Source: an uncultured Pelagibacteraceae bacterium (lineage in GTDB: Bacteria > Pseudomonadota > Alphaproteobacteria > Pelagibacterales > Pelagibacteraceae). From it: a stretch of DNA of 64,000 bases. Shown here piece by piece: positions 48,600 to 56,027 of this stretch (position 1 is the stretch's first letter; every line of letters starts with the position of its first letter). Both the position numbers and the translations under genes were made by a program. The notes below the pieces were generated by a model. It worked only from the letters and a program-made list of their open reading frames with translations. It searched no databases and had not been told where the DNA came from. The stretch is taken from NCBI GenBank assembly GCA_902516435.1, contig CABXYF010000001.1, positions 1-64,000 on the forward strand. Direction: 5' to 3'.

Positions 48600-48625
48600 G
48601 GGGCGTTCTGTTGCCAGGTGCCCCA
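48600..48625 (-). repeat. tmRNA coding-piece 3' tail (direct repeat copy 2, intact)
   Basis: Functional copy of the 26-base element that recurs at 47407-47432. In the RNA, GGGGC and GCCCC at its two ends pair to close the last hairpin of the coding piece. ssrA 3' regions are well-known integration sites, so this may be an att-type core. Confidence 0.8.
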
Positions 48626-48654
48626 GACCCCGTTTGCTTAATTAACTGAGTTAA

Positions 48655-48684
48655 TTAGGCAGCAAGTGCGTAACTTTCGTTAGC
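48655..48684 (-). other. tmRNA proteolysis tag reading frame (ANESYALAA)
   Basis: Minus-strand frame of nine codons starting with resume codon GCT (48684-48682) and ending TAA (48657-48655). The translated tag is ANESYALAA, ending in the ALAA recognised by ClpXP-type proteases. Compared with the E. coli tag (ANDENYALAA after the charged Ala) it is one residue shorter. Confidence 0.88.
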
Positions 48685-48899
48685 AATTATAAATTAGCCC
48701 GTTTCGGTGGAACAATCCCGAACGAAAGAATAGCCTTTAGACATCCGTCGAATCTAGTTCACCCCCATAAGTTGTAATGGTGGAGGTGGTGGGTACTGCC
48801 CCCACGTCCGCAATGGTTATTACGAAATTCGTTTATCGTCGTAGTTGGAAAACCAACTTTATTAATATAAAAGGAATTACAACAGATTCAAGAACAATC

Positions 48900-49847
48900 A
48901 TGAAACTTACAAAAGAACAAGCAGAAGAAATTAAAAATCAACAATCTCAAAGTAATCAAACTAAAAGAGTTACTGTACCAGAGCTTGAAAAAATTCTATA
49001 TGAAGCAATCCCAGCTTTAGATCATGGATTTGTAAGAGTTGTTGATTATATGGGTGATGACACATCAATAGTCCAATCAGCTAGAGTGTCATATGGAAAA
49101 GGAACAAAACAAGTTTCAACTGACAAAGGTTTAATTAAATATTTAATGAGACATTGGCACAGTACTCCATTCGAAATGTGTGAAATTAAATATCATGTTA
49201 AGCTTCCAATATTTATTGCCAGACAATGGATTAGACACAGAACTGCAAATGTAAATGAATATTCCGCAAGGTATTCAATTCTAGATAAAGAATTTTATTT
49301 GCCATCAAAAGAAAATTTAGCTGCTCAATCCACTAGTAATAGACAGGGTAGAGGAGATGTCTTGGAAGGAAAACAGGCTGAGGAAGTTTTAGAACTATTA
49401 AAAAGCGATGCAGAGAGAACTTATGATAATTATGAGACTATGCTAAATGAAAGATTTGACGGATCAACTATTGATGAAAATAAAAAAGGTTTAGCAAGAG
49501 AACTTGCTAGAATGAATTTGACATTAAACACCTATACTCAATGGTATTGGAAAACTGATTTATTAAATTTAATGAATTTTTTAAGATTAAGAGCTGATAG
49601 TCACGCACAATATGAAATTAGAGTTTATGCCGATATAATGCTAGATACTGTAAAGAAATGGGTTCCTACAACTTATGATGCTTTTATGGATTATAGAGTT
49701 GGTGGCACTGAGGTTTCTGCAAAAGGGAAATTAATTATTCAAAAACTTATCAAAGGTGAAAATGTAGATGTTGAAAGTTCTGGATTATCAAAAAGAGAAT
49801 GGAACGAATTAATGGATGCATTTGATCTTAAAGATAAACTAATTTGA
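48900..49847 (+). CDS. thyX: FAD-dependent thymidylate synthase
   Basis: 315 aa from ATG 48900. A longer frame opens at 48777 but its first 41 codons lie in the tmRNA gene on the other strand and have no ThyX likeness. The ThyX motif is [14 protein letters not shown], and [15 protein letters not shown] precedes it. It makes dTMP using FAD and methylene-THF, replacing ThyA. An AAGGAAT about 24 bases upstream is too far for an SD; promoter lies between it and the tmRNA. Confidence 0.95.
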   Translation: MKLTKEQAEEIKNQQSQSNQTKRVTVPELEKILYEAIPALDHGFVRVVDYMGDDTSIVQSARVSYGKGTKQVSTDKGLIKYLMRHWHSTPFEMCEIKYHVKLPIFIARQWIRHRTANVNEYSARYSILDKEFYLPSKENLAAQSTSNRQGRGDVLEGKQAEEVLELLKSDAERTYDNYETMLNERFDGSTIDENKKGLARELARMNLTLNTYTQWYWKTDLLNLMNFLRLRADSHAQYEIRVYADIMLDTVKKWVPTTYDAFMDYRVGGTEVSAKGKLIIQKLIKGENVDVESSGLSKREWNELMDAFDLKDKLI

Positions 49848-49874
49848 TGAAGTTATTTTTTCAGTAGATAATTT

Positions 49875-50510
49875 TTATTTAATGTTTAAAGCTTGTAAAG
49901 AATTTTGAGCGCCACCCAATTGACCTTTAATAAATGTATTAAAGGATAAAGATATTCTTTCAATATCTGATTTATTTTTCGCAACAGCATGCAACAATGT
50001 TGAAGGAAATAAAACTAATTTTCCATTTTCGTTATTAAAATTAATTTGTGCAGCATTGTTTTCATTAGGAGTGGCAAAATCCTCATAAGACATCAAATTA
50101 CCAAATAAATTTCTTTGAGAATTATGGAATGTTATTGGACACATTTCTCCTTTAATAAAAAGAACAGAGGATATAATTGAATTAATATGTTTATGACGAT
50201 GATGAGATGTATTTTTTTGATTAAAGTTTATCCATGATTGAGTGATATAAATTTCAATATCTTTTTTGAAATTAAATCTATCATAAAAATAAATGAACAA
50301 GTTGTTATTGCAAAATTCTTTTAAATTTTTAAGTTCAGGCGATTCTAATACATAGCTATTTTTTGAGAATAAATTTCCACTTTGATTTATTATTGCATTT
50401 TCTCTTTGTTTATCTATAAAATCTAATTCGCTTTTGTTAAATTTATATTTTTCTGGAGATTTAAAAACTGGAGTGCCAAATAATCTAGCAATATTATCTG
50501 AAATAGACAT
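49875..50510 (-). CDS. Putative 2-oxoglutarate/Fe(II) oxygenase (TIGR02466-like)
   Basis: 211 aa from ATG 50510 (MSISDNIARLFGTPVF); an upstream ATG at 50576 adds 22 non-conserved residues. The double-stranded beta-helix core shows SWINFNQKNTSHHRHKHINS with a His-rich metal side, VLFIKGE, and the distal GKLVLFPSTLLHAV with the second His and a following IERISLSFNTF carrying the 2OG-binding Arg. Proteins of this kind are frequent in marine bacteria and their phages. Substrate unknown. Confidence 0.75.
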   Translation of the reverse strand: MSISDNIARLFGTPVFKSPEKYKFNKSELDFIDKQRENAIINQSGNLFSKNSYVLESPELKNLKEFCNNNLFIYFYDRFNFKKDIEIYITQSWINFNQKNTSHHRHKHINSIISSVLFIKGEMCPITFHNSQRNLFGNLMSYEDFATPNENNAAQINFNNENGKLVLFPSTLLHAVAKNKSDIERISLSFNTFIKGQLGGAQNSLQALNIK

Positions 50511-50595
50511 GATACGATTAATTGTATTAAACTTAAGAGTGTGATGCAATAAATTAAAGAAATTTGTCGAATACAAACATTAAATAAAATAATCT

Positions 50596-51423
50596 TTATA
50601 AAATAAATTCTGATTTAACTTTAGACGCAAGTACAATAAAAATTTTTGATATTTCATTATCAGGATCTTTTTCAACAATCGGTATGCCTTGATCACCAAA
50701 TTTTCCAACATCTGGATTAATTGGTATTTCTCCTAAGAATTCTTTTTTAAATTCTTCAGCTGTTTTTTTAACACCACCTTCTCCAAAAATTTTATATTTT
50801 TTTCCATCATCACCAATGAAGAAACTCATATTATCAACTAAACCTAAGATTTTAACTCCAAGTTTATCAAACATTTTAATTCCTCTCTTCACATCTAAAA
50901 GAGCTACTTCTTGTGGAGTGGAAACAATTATTGCACCATCCATTTTTATTTCTTGAGAAAAAGTTAGTTGTGTATCCCCTGTTCCTGGAGGCATATCAAC
51001 AATTATAAAGTCTAAATCTTTCCAATTAACTTTCTGAGTAAAAGTTTTAATTGCACTTGTGACCATTGGACCACGCCAAATCATAGGCGTTTGTTGGTCA
51101 GCCAAGAAACCAATTGACATACACTGAATATCATATTTAACGATCGGATCTAATTTTTGACCGTCGCTTTTAGGTTTCTCATTTATGTTAAACATTTTTG
51201 GAATCGAAGGGCCATAAATATCTGCATCTAGTAACCCAACTTTACAACCAACTTTTTTTAAGGCTAAAGCTAGATTTGTAGCAAATGTTGATTTTCCAAC
51301 TCCACCCTTCGCGCTTGAAATGGCTATTGTAAATTTTGTTCCTAAAATAGGATTTTTAGTGAATTTCTTCGGTTCAAGCTTCTTTTTCATTGCGTCACTA
51401 AGTTCTGGCTTTTTATCTGTCAT
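50596..51423 (-). CDS. mrp: Mrp/ApbC-family iron-sulfur carrier ATPase
   Basis: 275 aa from ATG 51423; an ATG at 51474 is in frame but would abut the divergent hflK start (CATATG). The deviant Walker A AISSAKGGVGKSTFATNLA, then LLDADIYGPSIPKMF, and VDMPPGTGDTQLTFSQ are typical. The N-terminal DUF59 domain of many Mrp proteins is lacking. The CxxC that bridges a [4Fe-4S] cluster in ApbC is also absent: the region reads NMSFFIGDDGKKYKIFG. Cluster carriage may differ from the E. coli model. Confidence 0.9.
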   Translation of the reverse strand: MTDKKPELSDAMKKKLEPKKFTKNPILGTKFTIAISSAKGGVGKSTFATNLALALKKVGCKVGLLDADIYGPSIPKMFNINEKPKSDGQKLDPIVKYDIQCMSIGFLADQQTPMIWRGPMVTSAIKTFTQKVNWKDLDFIIVDMPPGTGDTQLTFSQEIKMDGAIIVSTPQEVALLDVKRGIKMFDKLGVKILGLVDNMSFFIGDDGKKYKIFGEGGVKKTAEEFKKEFLGEIPINPDVGKFGDQGIPIVEKDPDNEISKIFIVLASKVKSEFIL

Positions 51424-51474
51424 CAATTTATCATTACTTGTTTTTTGCAATAAAGACACTATATACTTTGGCAT

Positions 51475-52578
51475 ATGTCAGATGATTTCAGAGGTAGAGG
51501 CGGAAGCCCATGGGGCTCACCTCCAGGAGGTGGAAACAATAATGGATCTGGAAGAGGCCCAAAACCACCAAATATTGATGAAATTATAAAAGAAATTCAA
51601 GATAAAATAAAAAAATTTTTACCTGGCGGCAAATCATCGGGCGGTAAATCAGTTGGTTTAATATTGTTAGTTTTGGCTTTTGTTTGGTTAGCAAGTGGAC
51701 TTTATAGAGTTCTACCTGATGAACAGGGTGTCGTATTAAGATTTGGTAAGTTTATTAAAACTACTCAACCAGGATTAAATTATCATATACCTTTTCCTGT
51801 AGAAAACGTACTTACACCCAAAGTTACAAAAGTTAATAGAATAGATATTGGTTTTAGATCTGAGAGAGATAGTGGTTTTTCAACTGGTGGAGGTGTTGCA
51901 GATGTTCCACAAGAAAGCTTAATGCTAACTGGTGACGAAAACATCGTGAACATAGACTTCTCAGTATTTTGGGTAATTAAAGATGCAGGAAATTTTTTAT
52001 TTAAAATTCAAGATCCAGAAGGCACAGTTAAAGCAGCTGCTGAAACAGCAATGAGAGAGGTTATTGCAAAAAGCGATATACAACCAATTTTAACAGAGGG
52101 TAGATCTAAAATTGAGGTTGAAACTCAAGAAATTATTCAAAATATTTTAGATGACTATGAGAGTGGAATTCAAATTACACAAGTACAAACGCAAAAAGCT
52201 GATCCACCAGACCAGGTAATTGATGCATTTAGAGATGTACAGGCTGCGAGAGCAGACATGGAAAGATCTAAAAATGAAGCTGAAGCTTATGCAAATGATG
52301 TAATACCTAGAGCTAGAGGAGAAGGTCAAAAAATTTTACAAGCTGCTGAAGCATATAAAAAAGAAGTAGTAGCAAAAGCAGAAGGAGAAGCGAGTAGATT
52401 TATATCTATATATAATGAGTACAAAAATGCAAAAGTTGTGACTCAGGAAAGAATGTACTTAGAGACAATGGAAAAAGTTTTAGCTGATATAGATAAAGTA
52501 ATTATTGAAAAAAATGCAGGATCAGGTGTAGTACCATATTTACCACTACCTGAATTAAAAAAGAAAGTGACAAATTAA
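51475..52578 (+). CDS. hflK: FtsH protease modulator HflK
   Basis: 367-aa SPFH/prohibitin-family protein. A Gly/Pro/Asn-rich cytoplasmic tail (residues 1-30) precedes one membrane helix (about 60-78), then the SPFH domain from LPDEQGVVLRFGKF, and a long helix rich in Ala, Glu and Lys. With HflC it forms a membrane cage around FtsH. hflC starts directly after its stop. Confidence 0.95.
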   Translation: MSDDFRGRGGSPWGSPPGGGNNNGSGRGPKPPNIDEIIKEIQDKIKKFLPGGKSSGGKSVGLILLVLAFVWLASGLYRVLPDEQGVVLRFGKFIKTTQPGLNYHIPFPVENVLTPKVTKVNRIDIGFRSERDSGFSTGGGVADVPQESLMLTGDENIVNIDFSVFWVIKDAGNFLFKIQDPEGTVKAAAETAMREVIAKSDIQPILTEGRSKIEVETQEIIQNILDDYESGIQITQVQTQKADPPDQVIDAFRDVQAARADMERSKNEAEAYANDVIPRARGEGQKILQAAEAYKKEVVAKAEGEASRFISIYNEYKNAKVVTQERMYLETMEKVLADIDKVIIEKNAGSGVVPYLPLPELKKKVTN

Positions 52579-53451
52579 ATGAAAGCTGGAAAAATTTTAG
52601 GCGGAATAATTGTTGCAATAGGCGTTTTAGCCTTCTTATCAGTAATTATTGTTAAGGAAGTTAATCAGGCCATCATTCTTCAATTTGGTGATCCAAAAAG
52701 AATAATTACCAAACCTGGTCTGAATTTCAAAATTCCATTTATTCAAAATGTAGTTTACCTTGATAAAAGAATATTAAATTTAGATACACCCCCTGAAGAA
52801 GTAATTGCTTCAGACCAAAAACGTTTAATAGTTGATGCATTTGCAAGATTTAAAATTGTTGACCCACTTCAGTTCTATATTTCAGTTGGAGATGAAAGAG
52901 TAGCAAGATCGAGGTTGTCTACAATTATAAACTCAAGAATTAGAAATGTTTTAGGTCAAGAGGAGCTACAAACGCTACTTTCCCAAGATAGATCAAAACA
53001 GATGGCTTTAATTAAAGAAGGTGTAAATAATGAAGCTAAAAATTTTGGAATTACTATAGTCGATGTAAGAATAAAAAGAGCTGACCTTCCACAAGCAAAC
53101 AGTGATGCGATTTATCGAAGAATGCAAACTGAAAGGGAAAGAGAAGCAAAAGAATTTAGGGCAAAAGGTGCAGAAATGGCTGTAACTATTACATCTACAG
53201 CAGATAAAGAAGTTACCGTAATTTTAGCAGAATCTCAAAAGCAGTCTGAAATTATGAAAGGTGAAGGGGATGGATTAAGAAATAAAATCTTTGCTGATGC
53301 TTTTGGGCAAGATCCAGAGTTTTTTGCATTTTACAGAGCAATGCAGGCCTATGAAAAAGCACTAATTGGTGGCGAGACTTCCTTAATCTTATCTCCTGAT
53401 AGTGAATTCTTTAAATTTTTTGGAAATATAAAACCTGAAATCAATCAATAA
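52579..53451 (+). CDS. hflC: FtsH protease modulator HflC
   Basis: 290 aa. One N-terminal membrane helix (about residues 6-25), then NQAIILQFGDPKRIITKPGLNFKIPF typical of HflC, and the helical region ending GGETSLILSPDSEFFKFFG. Partner of HflK. A DUF2065 gene follows after six bases, the usual order hflK-hflC-DUF2065-degP. Confidence 0.96.
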   Translation: MKAGKILGGIIVAIGVLAFLSVIIVKEVNQAIILQFGDPKRIITKPGLNFKIPFIQNVVYLDKRILNLDTPPEEVIASDQKRLIVDAFARFKIVDPLQFYISVGDERVARSRLSTIINSRIRNVLGQEELQTLLSQDRSKQMALIKEGVNNEAKNFGITIVDVRIKRADLPQANSDAIYRRMQTEREREAKEFRAKGAEMAVTITSTADKEVTVILAESQKQSEIMKGEGDGLRNKIFADAFGQDPEFFAFYRAMQAYEKALIGGETSLILSPDSEFFKFFGNIKPEINQ

Positions 53452-53457
53452 TTATTA

Positions 53458-53643
53458 ATGAAAGAGCTAGTCATAGCTTTTGGTTTATTCTTATTTGTAG
53501 AGGGAGCCTTGTATGCCTTATTTCCATCAAAAATGAAAAATATGTTAAGAAAATTAGAAATTGTAAAAGATTCACAACTAAGATCAGGTGGTCTTATCTT
53601 TGTAGTAATGGGTTTTATAATAATTTACTACAATATAGGTTAA
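53458..53643 (+). CDS. DUF2065 small membrane protein
   Basis: 61 aa with two membrane segments (about 3-20 and 44-60) and the conserved middle SKMKNMLRKLEIVKDSQLRSGGL. DUF2065 genes regularly sit between hflC and degP in proteobacteria; the function is unknown. One base separates it from degP. Confidence 0.85.
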   Translation: MKELVIAFGLFLFVEGALYALFPSKMKNMLRKLEIVKDSQLRSGGLIFVVMGFIIIYYNIG

Positions 53644-53644
53644 T

Positions 53645-55057
53645 ATGAAAAAAATTAAAATTGTCTTTCTAGCTATTTTTTTTTCATTAAGTATTTCTAT
53701 TCAATCAAATTCTAGAGCTGTTCCAGAGTCATTTGCTGATCTTGCTGAGGAATTAATGCCATCAGTCGTAAACATTTCTACTTCAACCACTGTTGTTTCT
53801 AAAACTAATCCTTTACCTTTTCAGTTTCCACCAGGTTCACCTTTTGAAGATATGTTCAAAGAGTTTGGTACACCACAAGAGAGAAAATCTGCTGCACTTG
53901 GTTCAGGATTTATTATCGATCAAAAAGGAATAGTTGTAACTAATAATCATGTTATTCAGGATGCAGATGACATTATTGTAAGAGTGAATGGCGATCAAGA
54001 ATTCAAAGCAAAGGTTCTAGGCGCAGACCCATTAATGGATATAGCAGTTTTACAATTAGAAACTGACAAAAAATTTATACCAGTTGCATTTGGGGACTCT
54101 GACAAAGCTAGAATAGGTGATTGGGTAATTGCAATTGGAAATCCTTTTGGTCTGGGGGGGACAGTTACCGCTGGAATTATTTCAGCGAGAAACCGTTCTA
54201 TTGGATTATCCAGATATGAAGATTTTATTCAAACAGATGCATCAATTAATTCTGGTAATTCTGGAGGCCCTTTATTTGATATGGATGGCAATGTAATTGG
54301 AATTAATACTGCTATTTTAGGCAGAAATGGTTCAATAGGAATTGGATTTTCAATTCCATCAAATAGTGCTCAGCTTGTAATTAATCAACTTCTAGAGTTT
54401 GGTGAAACTAAAAGAGGATGGTTAGGAGTAAGAATACAAGATGTAACTAAAGAAATTGCAGAAGTTGAGAAACTTGATAAACCTAGAGGGGCATTAGTTG
54501 CAAGTGTTGCTGAAAATAGCCCATCAGAAAAAGCAGGAATTAAATCAGGCGATATTATTTTAGAATTTAATGGTAAAAAAATTAACCAAATGAAAGAGTT
54601 GCCTGCAATTGTTGCAAAAACTCAAGTAGGTAAAAATGTAGAGGTTAAGATTTGGAGAGATAAAAAAGAAATTATTAAAAATGTAATTTTAGGCAGATTA
54701 GAGACATCTGAAGATTTTAAAATAAGTGAGAAACAAAAACCATTAAACCAAGAAAACGAAATTGAAAATTTAAAAATAACAGTAAGAGTATTGAATAAAG
54801 AGGATATTAAAAGTCGAAATTTGCCAAATCAAACAACAGGATTGGTTATTACAAGTATTGCAAATAACAGCCCATTTAAAAATACGACTTTAAGTGAAAA
54901 TGATATTATTGTTGAAGCTCAAAAGAAAAGAATTAAATCTGTGAATGATTTAAGAGAAATTACAAAACAAGTTTTACAATCAAACCAAAAGACTATTTTA
55001 CTCGCAATTTATACCACTCAGAATCAAAAAAGATATATTGGTGTTAAATTAGATTAA
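53645..55057 (+). CDS. degP: Periplasmic Do-family serine protease (DegP/DegQ-like)
   Basis: 470 aa. Signal peptide at residues 1-24 (FFSLSISIQSNSRA). Trypsin-like domain with the triad H102 (VVTNNHVI), D132 (DPLMDIAVL) and S206 (GNSGGP). Two PDZ domains follow (about 260-345 and 385-465), the second less conserved. It is a periplasmic quality-control protease-chaperone. Operon context with hflKC supports an envelope-stress role. miaA starts two bases later. Confidence 0.95.
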   Translation: MKKIKIVFLAIFFSLSISIQSNSRAVPESFADLAEELMPSVVNISTSTTVVSKTNPLPFQFPPGSPFEDMFKEFGTPQERKSAALGSGFIIDQKGIVVTNNHVIQDADDIIVRVNGDQEFKAKVLGADPLMDIAVLQLETDKKFIPVAFGDSDKARIGDWVIAIGNPFGLGGTVTAGIISARNRSIGLSRYEDFIQTDASINSGNSGGPLFDMDGNVIGINTAILGRNGSIGIGFSIPSNSAQLVINQLLEFGETKRGWLGVRIQDVTKEIAEVEKLDKPRGALVASVAENSPSEKAGIKSGDIILEFNGKKINQMKELPAIVAKTQVGKNVEVKIWRDKKEIIKNVILGRLETSEDFKISEKQKPLNQENEIENLKITVRVLNKEDIKSRNLPNQTTGLVITSIANNSPFKNTTLSENDIIVEAQKKRIKSVNDLREITKQVLQSNQKTILLAIYTTQNQKRYIGVKLD

Positions 55058-55059
55058 TA

Positions 55060-55968
55060 ATGGATTTTAAATCCAAGATCATATTAATATCTGGACCTAC
55101 CGCTTCAGGAAAATCTTCATTCGGTATAAAACTTGCAAAAAAAATTAATGGAGAAATCATTAATGCTGATAGCATGCAGGTTTATAAACAAATTAAAATT
55201 CTTTCTGCAAGACCAAGTCCTAAAAATTATCAAAAAGTCAGACATCACTTGTATGGATTTCATGATGTTAAAAAAAATTTTTCAACTGGGGACTGGCTTA
55301 AATTAGTAATTAAAAAAATTGATGAAGTTAAAAAAAGAAAAAAAATTCCTATCTTAGTAGGAGGAACAGGCTTATATTTCAAAGCTTTGACTGATGGATT
55401 ATCAAATATACCAAAAATACCATTAAAAATTAGAAATCAAATTAGAGCATTACACCAGGAAATTGGACAAAAAAGTTTTTACCAGCAACTTTTAAAGATT
55501 GATCCAATGTCAGTAAATAAAATAAAACCAAATGACCCACATAGATCTTTAAGAGCCTATGAAGTAAAATTTTATACTAAAAAATCTATTCATAATTATT
55601 TTAAAAATACTAAATCAAATTTTAAAGAAATAGATTTCTATAAAATTTATATCGATTTTCCTCGCCAAGATTTGATCGAAAAAATTAAACTAAGGACTGA
55701 ACAAATGATTAATAGCGGAGCAGTTAATGAGGTAAAAAATTTTATTAAACTAAAGGTTAAAAAAGATAAAAGTGTTAACAAAGCAATTGGTATTAATGAA
55801 ATCAGAAAATATTTAAAAAATGAAAAAGATTTGCATGAAATTAGCGAGCAAATATCAACAAAAACTAGACAATACGCCAAAAGACAGAGTACATGGGCTA
55901 GGGGAAATATGAAGAACTGGTTAAGATTGAAACCAAAACAGTTGAATAAATTTTTAAATAAAATTTAA
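55060..55968 (+). CDS. miaA: tRNA dimethylallyltransferase
   Basis: 302-aa enzyme adding a dimethylallyl group to A37 of tRNAs that read UNN codons. P-loop SGPTASGKSSFGIKLAKK, then ADSMQVYKQIKILSARPS with the catalytic Asp, GGTGLYFKALTDGLSNIP, and the C-terminal TKTRQYAKRQSTWARG. Substrate DMAPP comes from the dxs/ispA route. 51 bases separate it from ilvB. Confidence 0.96.
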   Translation: MDFKSKIILISGPTASGKSSFGIKLAKKINGEIINADSMQVYKQIKILSARPSPKNYQKVRHHLYGFHDVKKNFSTGDWLKLVIKKIDEVKKRKKIPILVGGTGLYFKALTDGLSNIPKIPLKIRNQIRALHQEIGQKSFYQQLLKIDPMSVNKIKPNDPHRSLRAYEVKFYTKKSIHNYFKNTKSNFKEIDFYKIYIDFPRQDLIEKIKLRTEQMINSGAVNEVKNFIKLKVKKDKSVNKAIGINEIRKYLKNEKDLHEISEQISTKTRQYAKRQSTWARGNMKNWLRLKPKQLNKFLNKI

Positions 55969-55984
55969 ATATCTAATTCAAAAC

Positions 55985-56014
55985 TTGACCAATGAGTACA
56001 ACTTCAGCTAGATT
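55985..56014 (+). promoter_or_regulatory. Candidate promoter before ilvB, possibly giving a near-leaderless mRNA
   Basis: TTGACC (55985-55990) and TAGATT (56009-56014) are 18 bases apart. The ilvB ATG is at 56020, so transcription from this promoter would start at or next to the start codon. The ilvB gene has no Shine-Dalgarno in this stretch. Either a leaderless mRNA or a chance match. Confidence 0.35.
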
Positions 56015-56027
56015 GCGAAATGTCTAA
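55992..56027 (+). other. Eleven-codon upstream frame overlapping the ilvB start
   Basis: ATG at 55992 opens [11 protein letters not shown] with TAA at 56025-56027, eight bases into ilvB in another frame. Its position would allow translational coupling, but it lacks the Ile/Val/Leu run of classical ilv leader peptides and has no clear SD. Existence as a translated peptide is doubtful. Confidence 0.25.

Larger units (their letters stand above)
48600..48857 (-). ncRNA. ssrA: Permuted two-piece tmRNA (ssrA, alphaproteobacterial type)
   Basis: On the minus strand the acceptor piece comes first (from about 48857 to CCA at 48780-48778), then an 11-nt spacer (48777-48767), then the coding piece (48766 to 48600). 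The two pieces build the tRNA-like end: GGGGGTG (48766-48760) pairs with CACCTCC (48788-48782) and includes the G3:U70 wobble that marks alanine identity; discriminator A and CCA follow. The coding piece continues with GATTCGACGG, typical of tmRNA, then the tag frame, a 9-bp hairpin after the stop (TAATTAACT/AGTTAATTA) and a terminal pseudoknot-region sequence containing CACCTGGCAACAGAA. The outer 5' limit, placed at a GTTGG/CCAAC hairpin, is approximate. Confidence 0.93.

Noticed and set aside
48777-48899. N-terminal extension of thyX by 41 codons
   Set aside because: It is a translation through the acceptor piece of the minus-strand tmRNA and its spacer. ThyX likeness begins only after the ATG at 48900.
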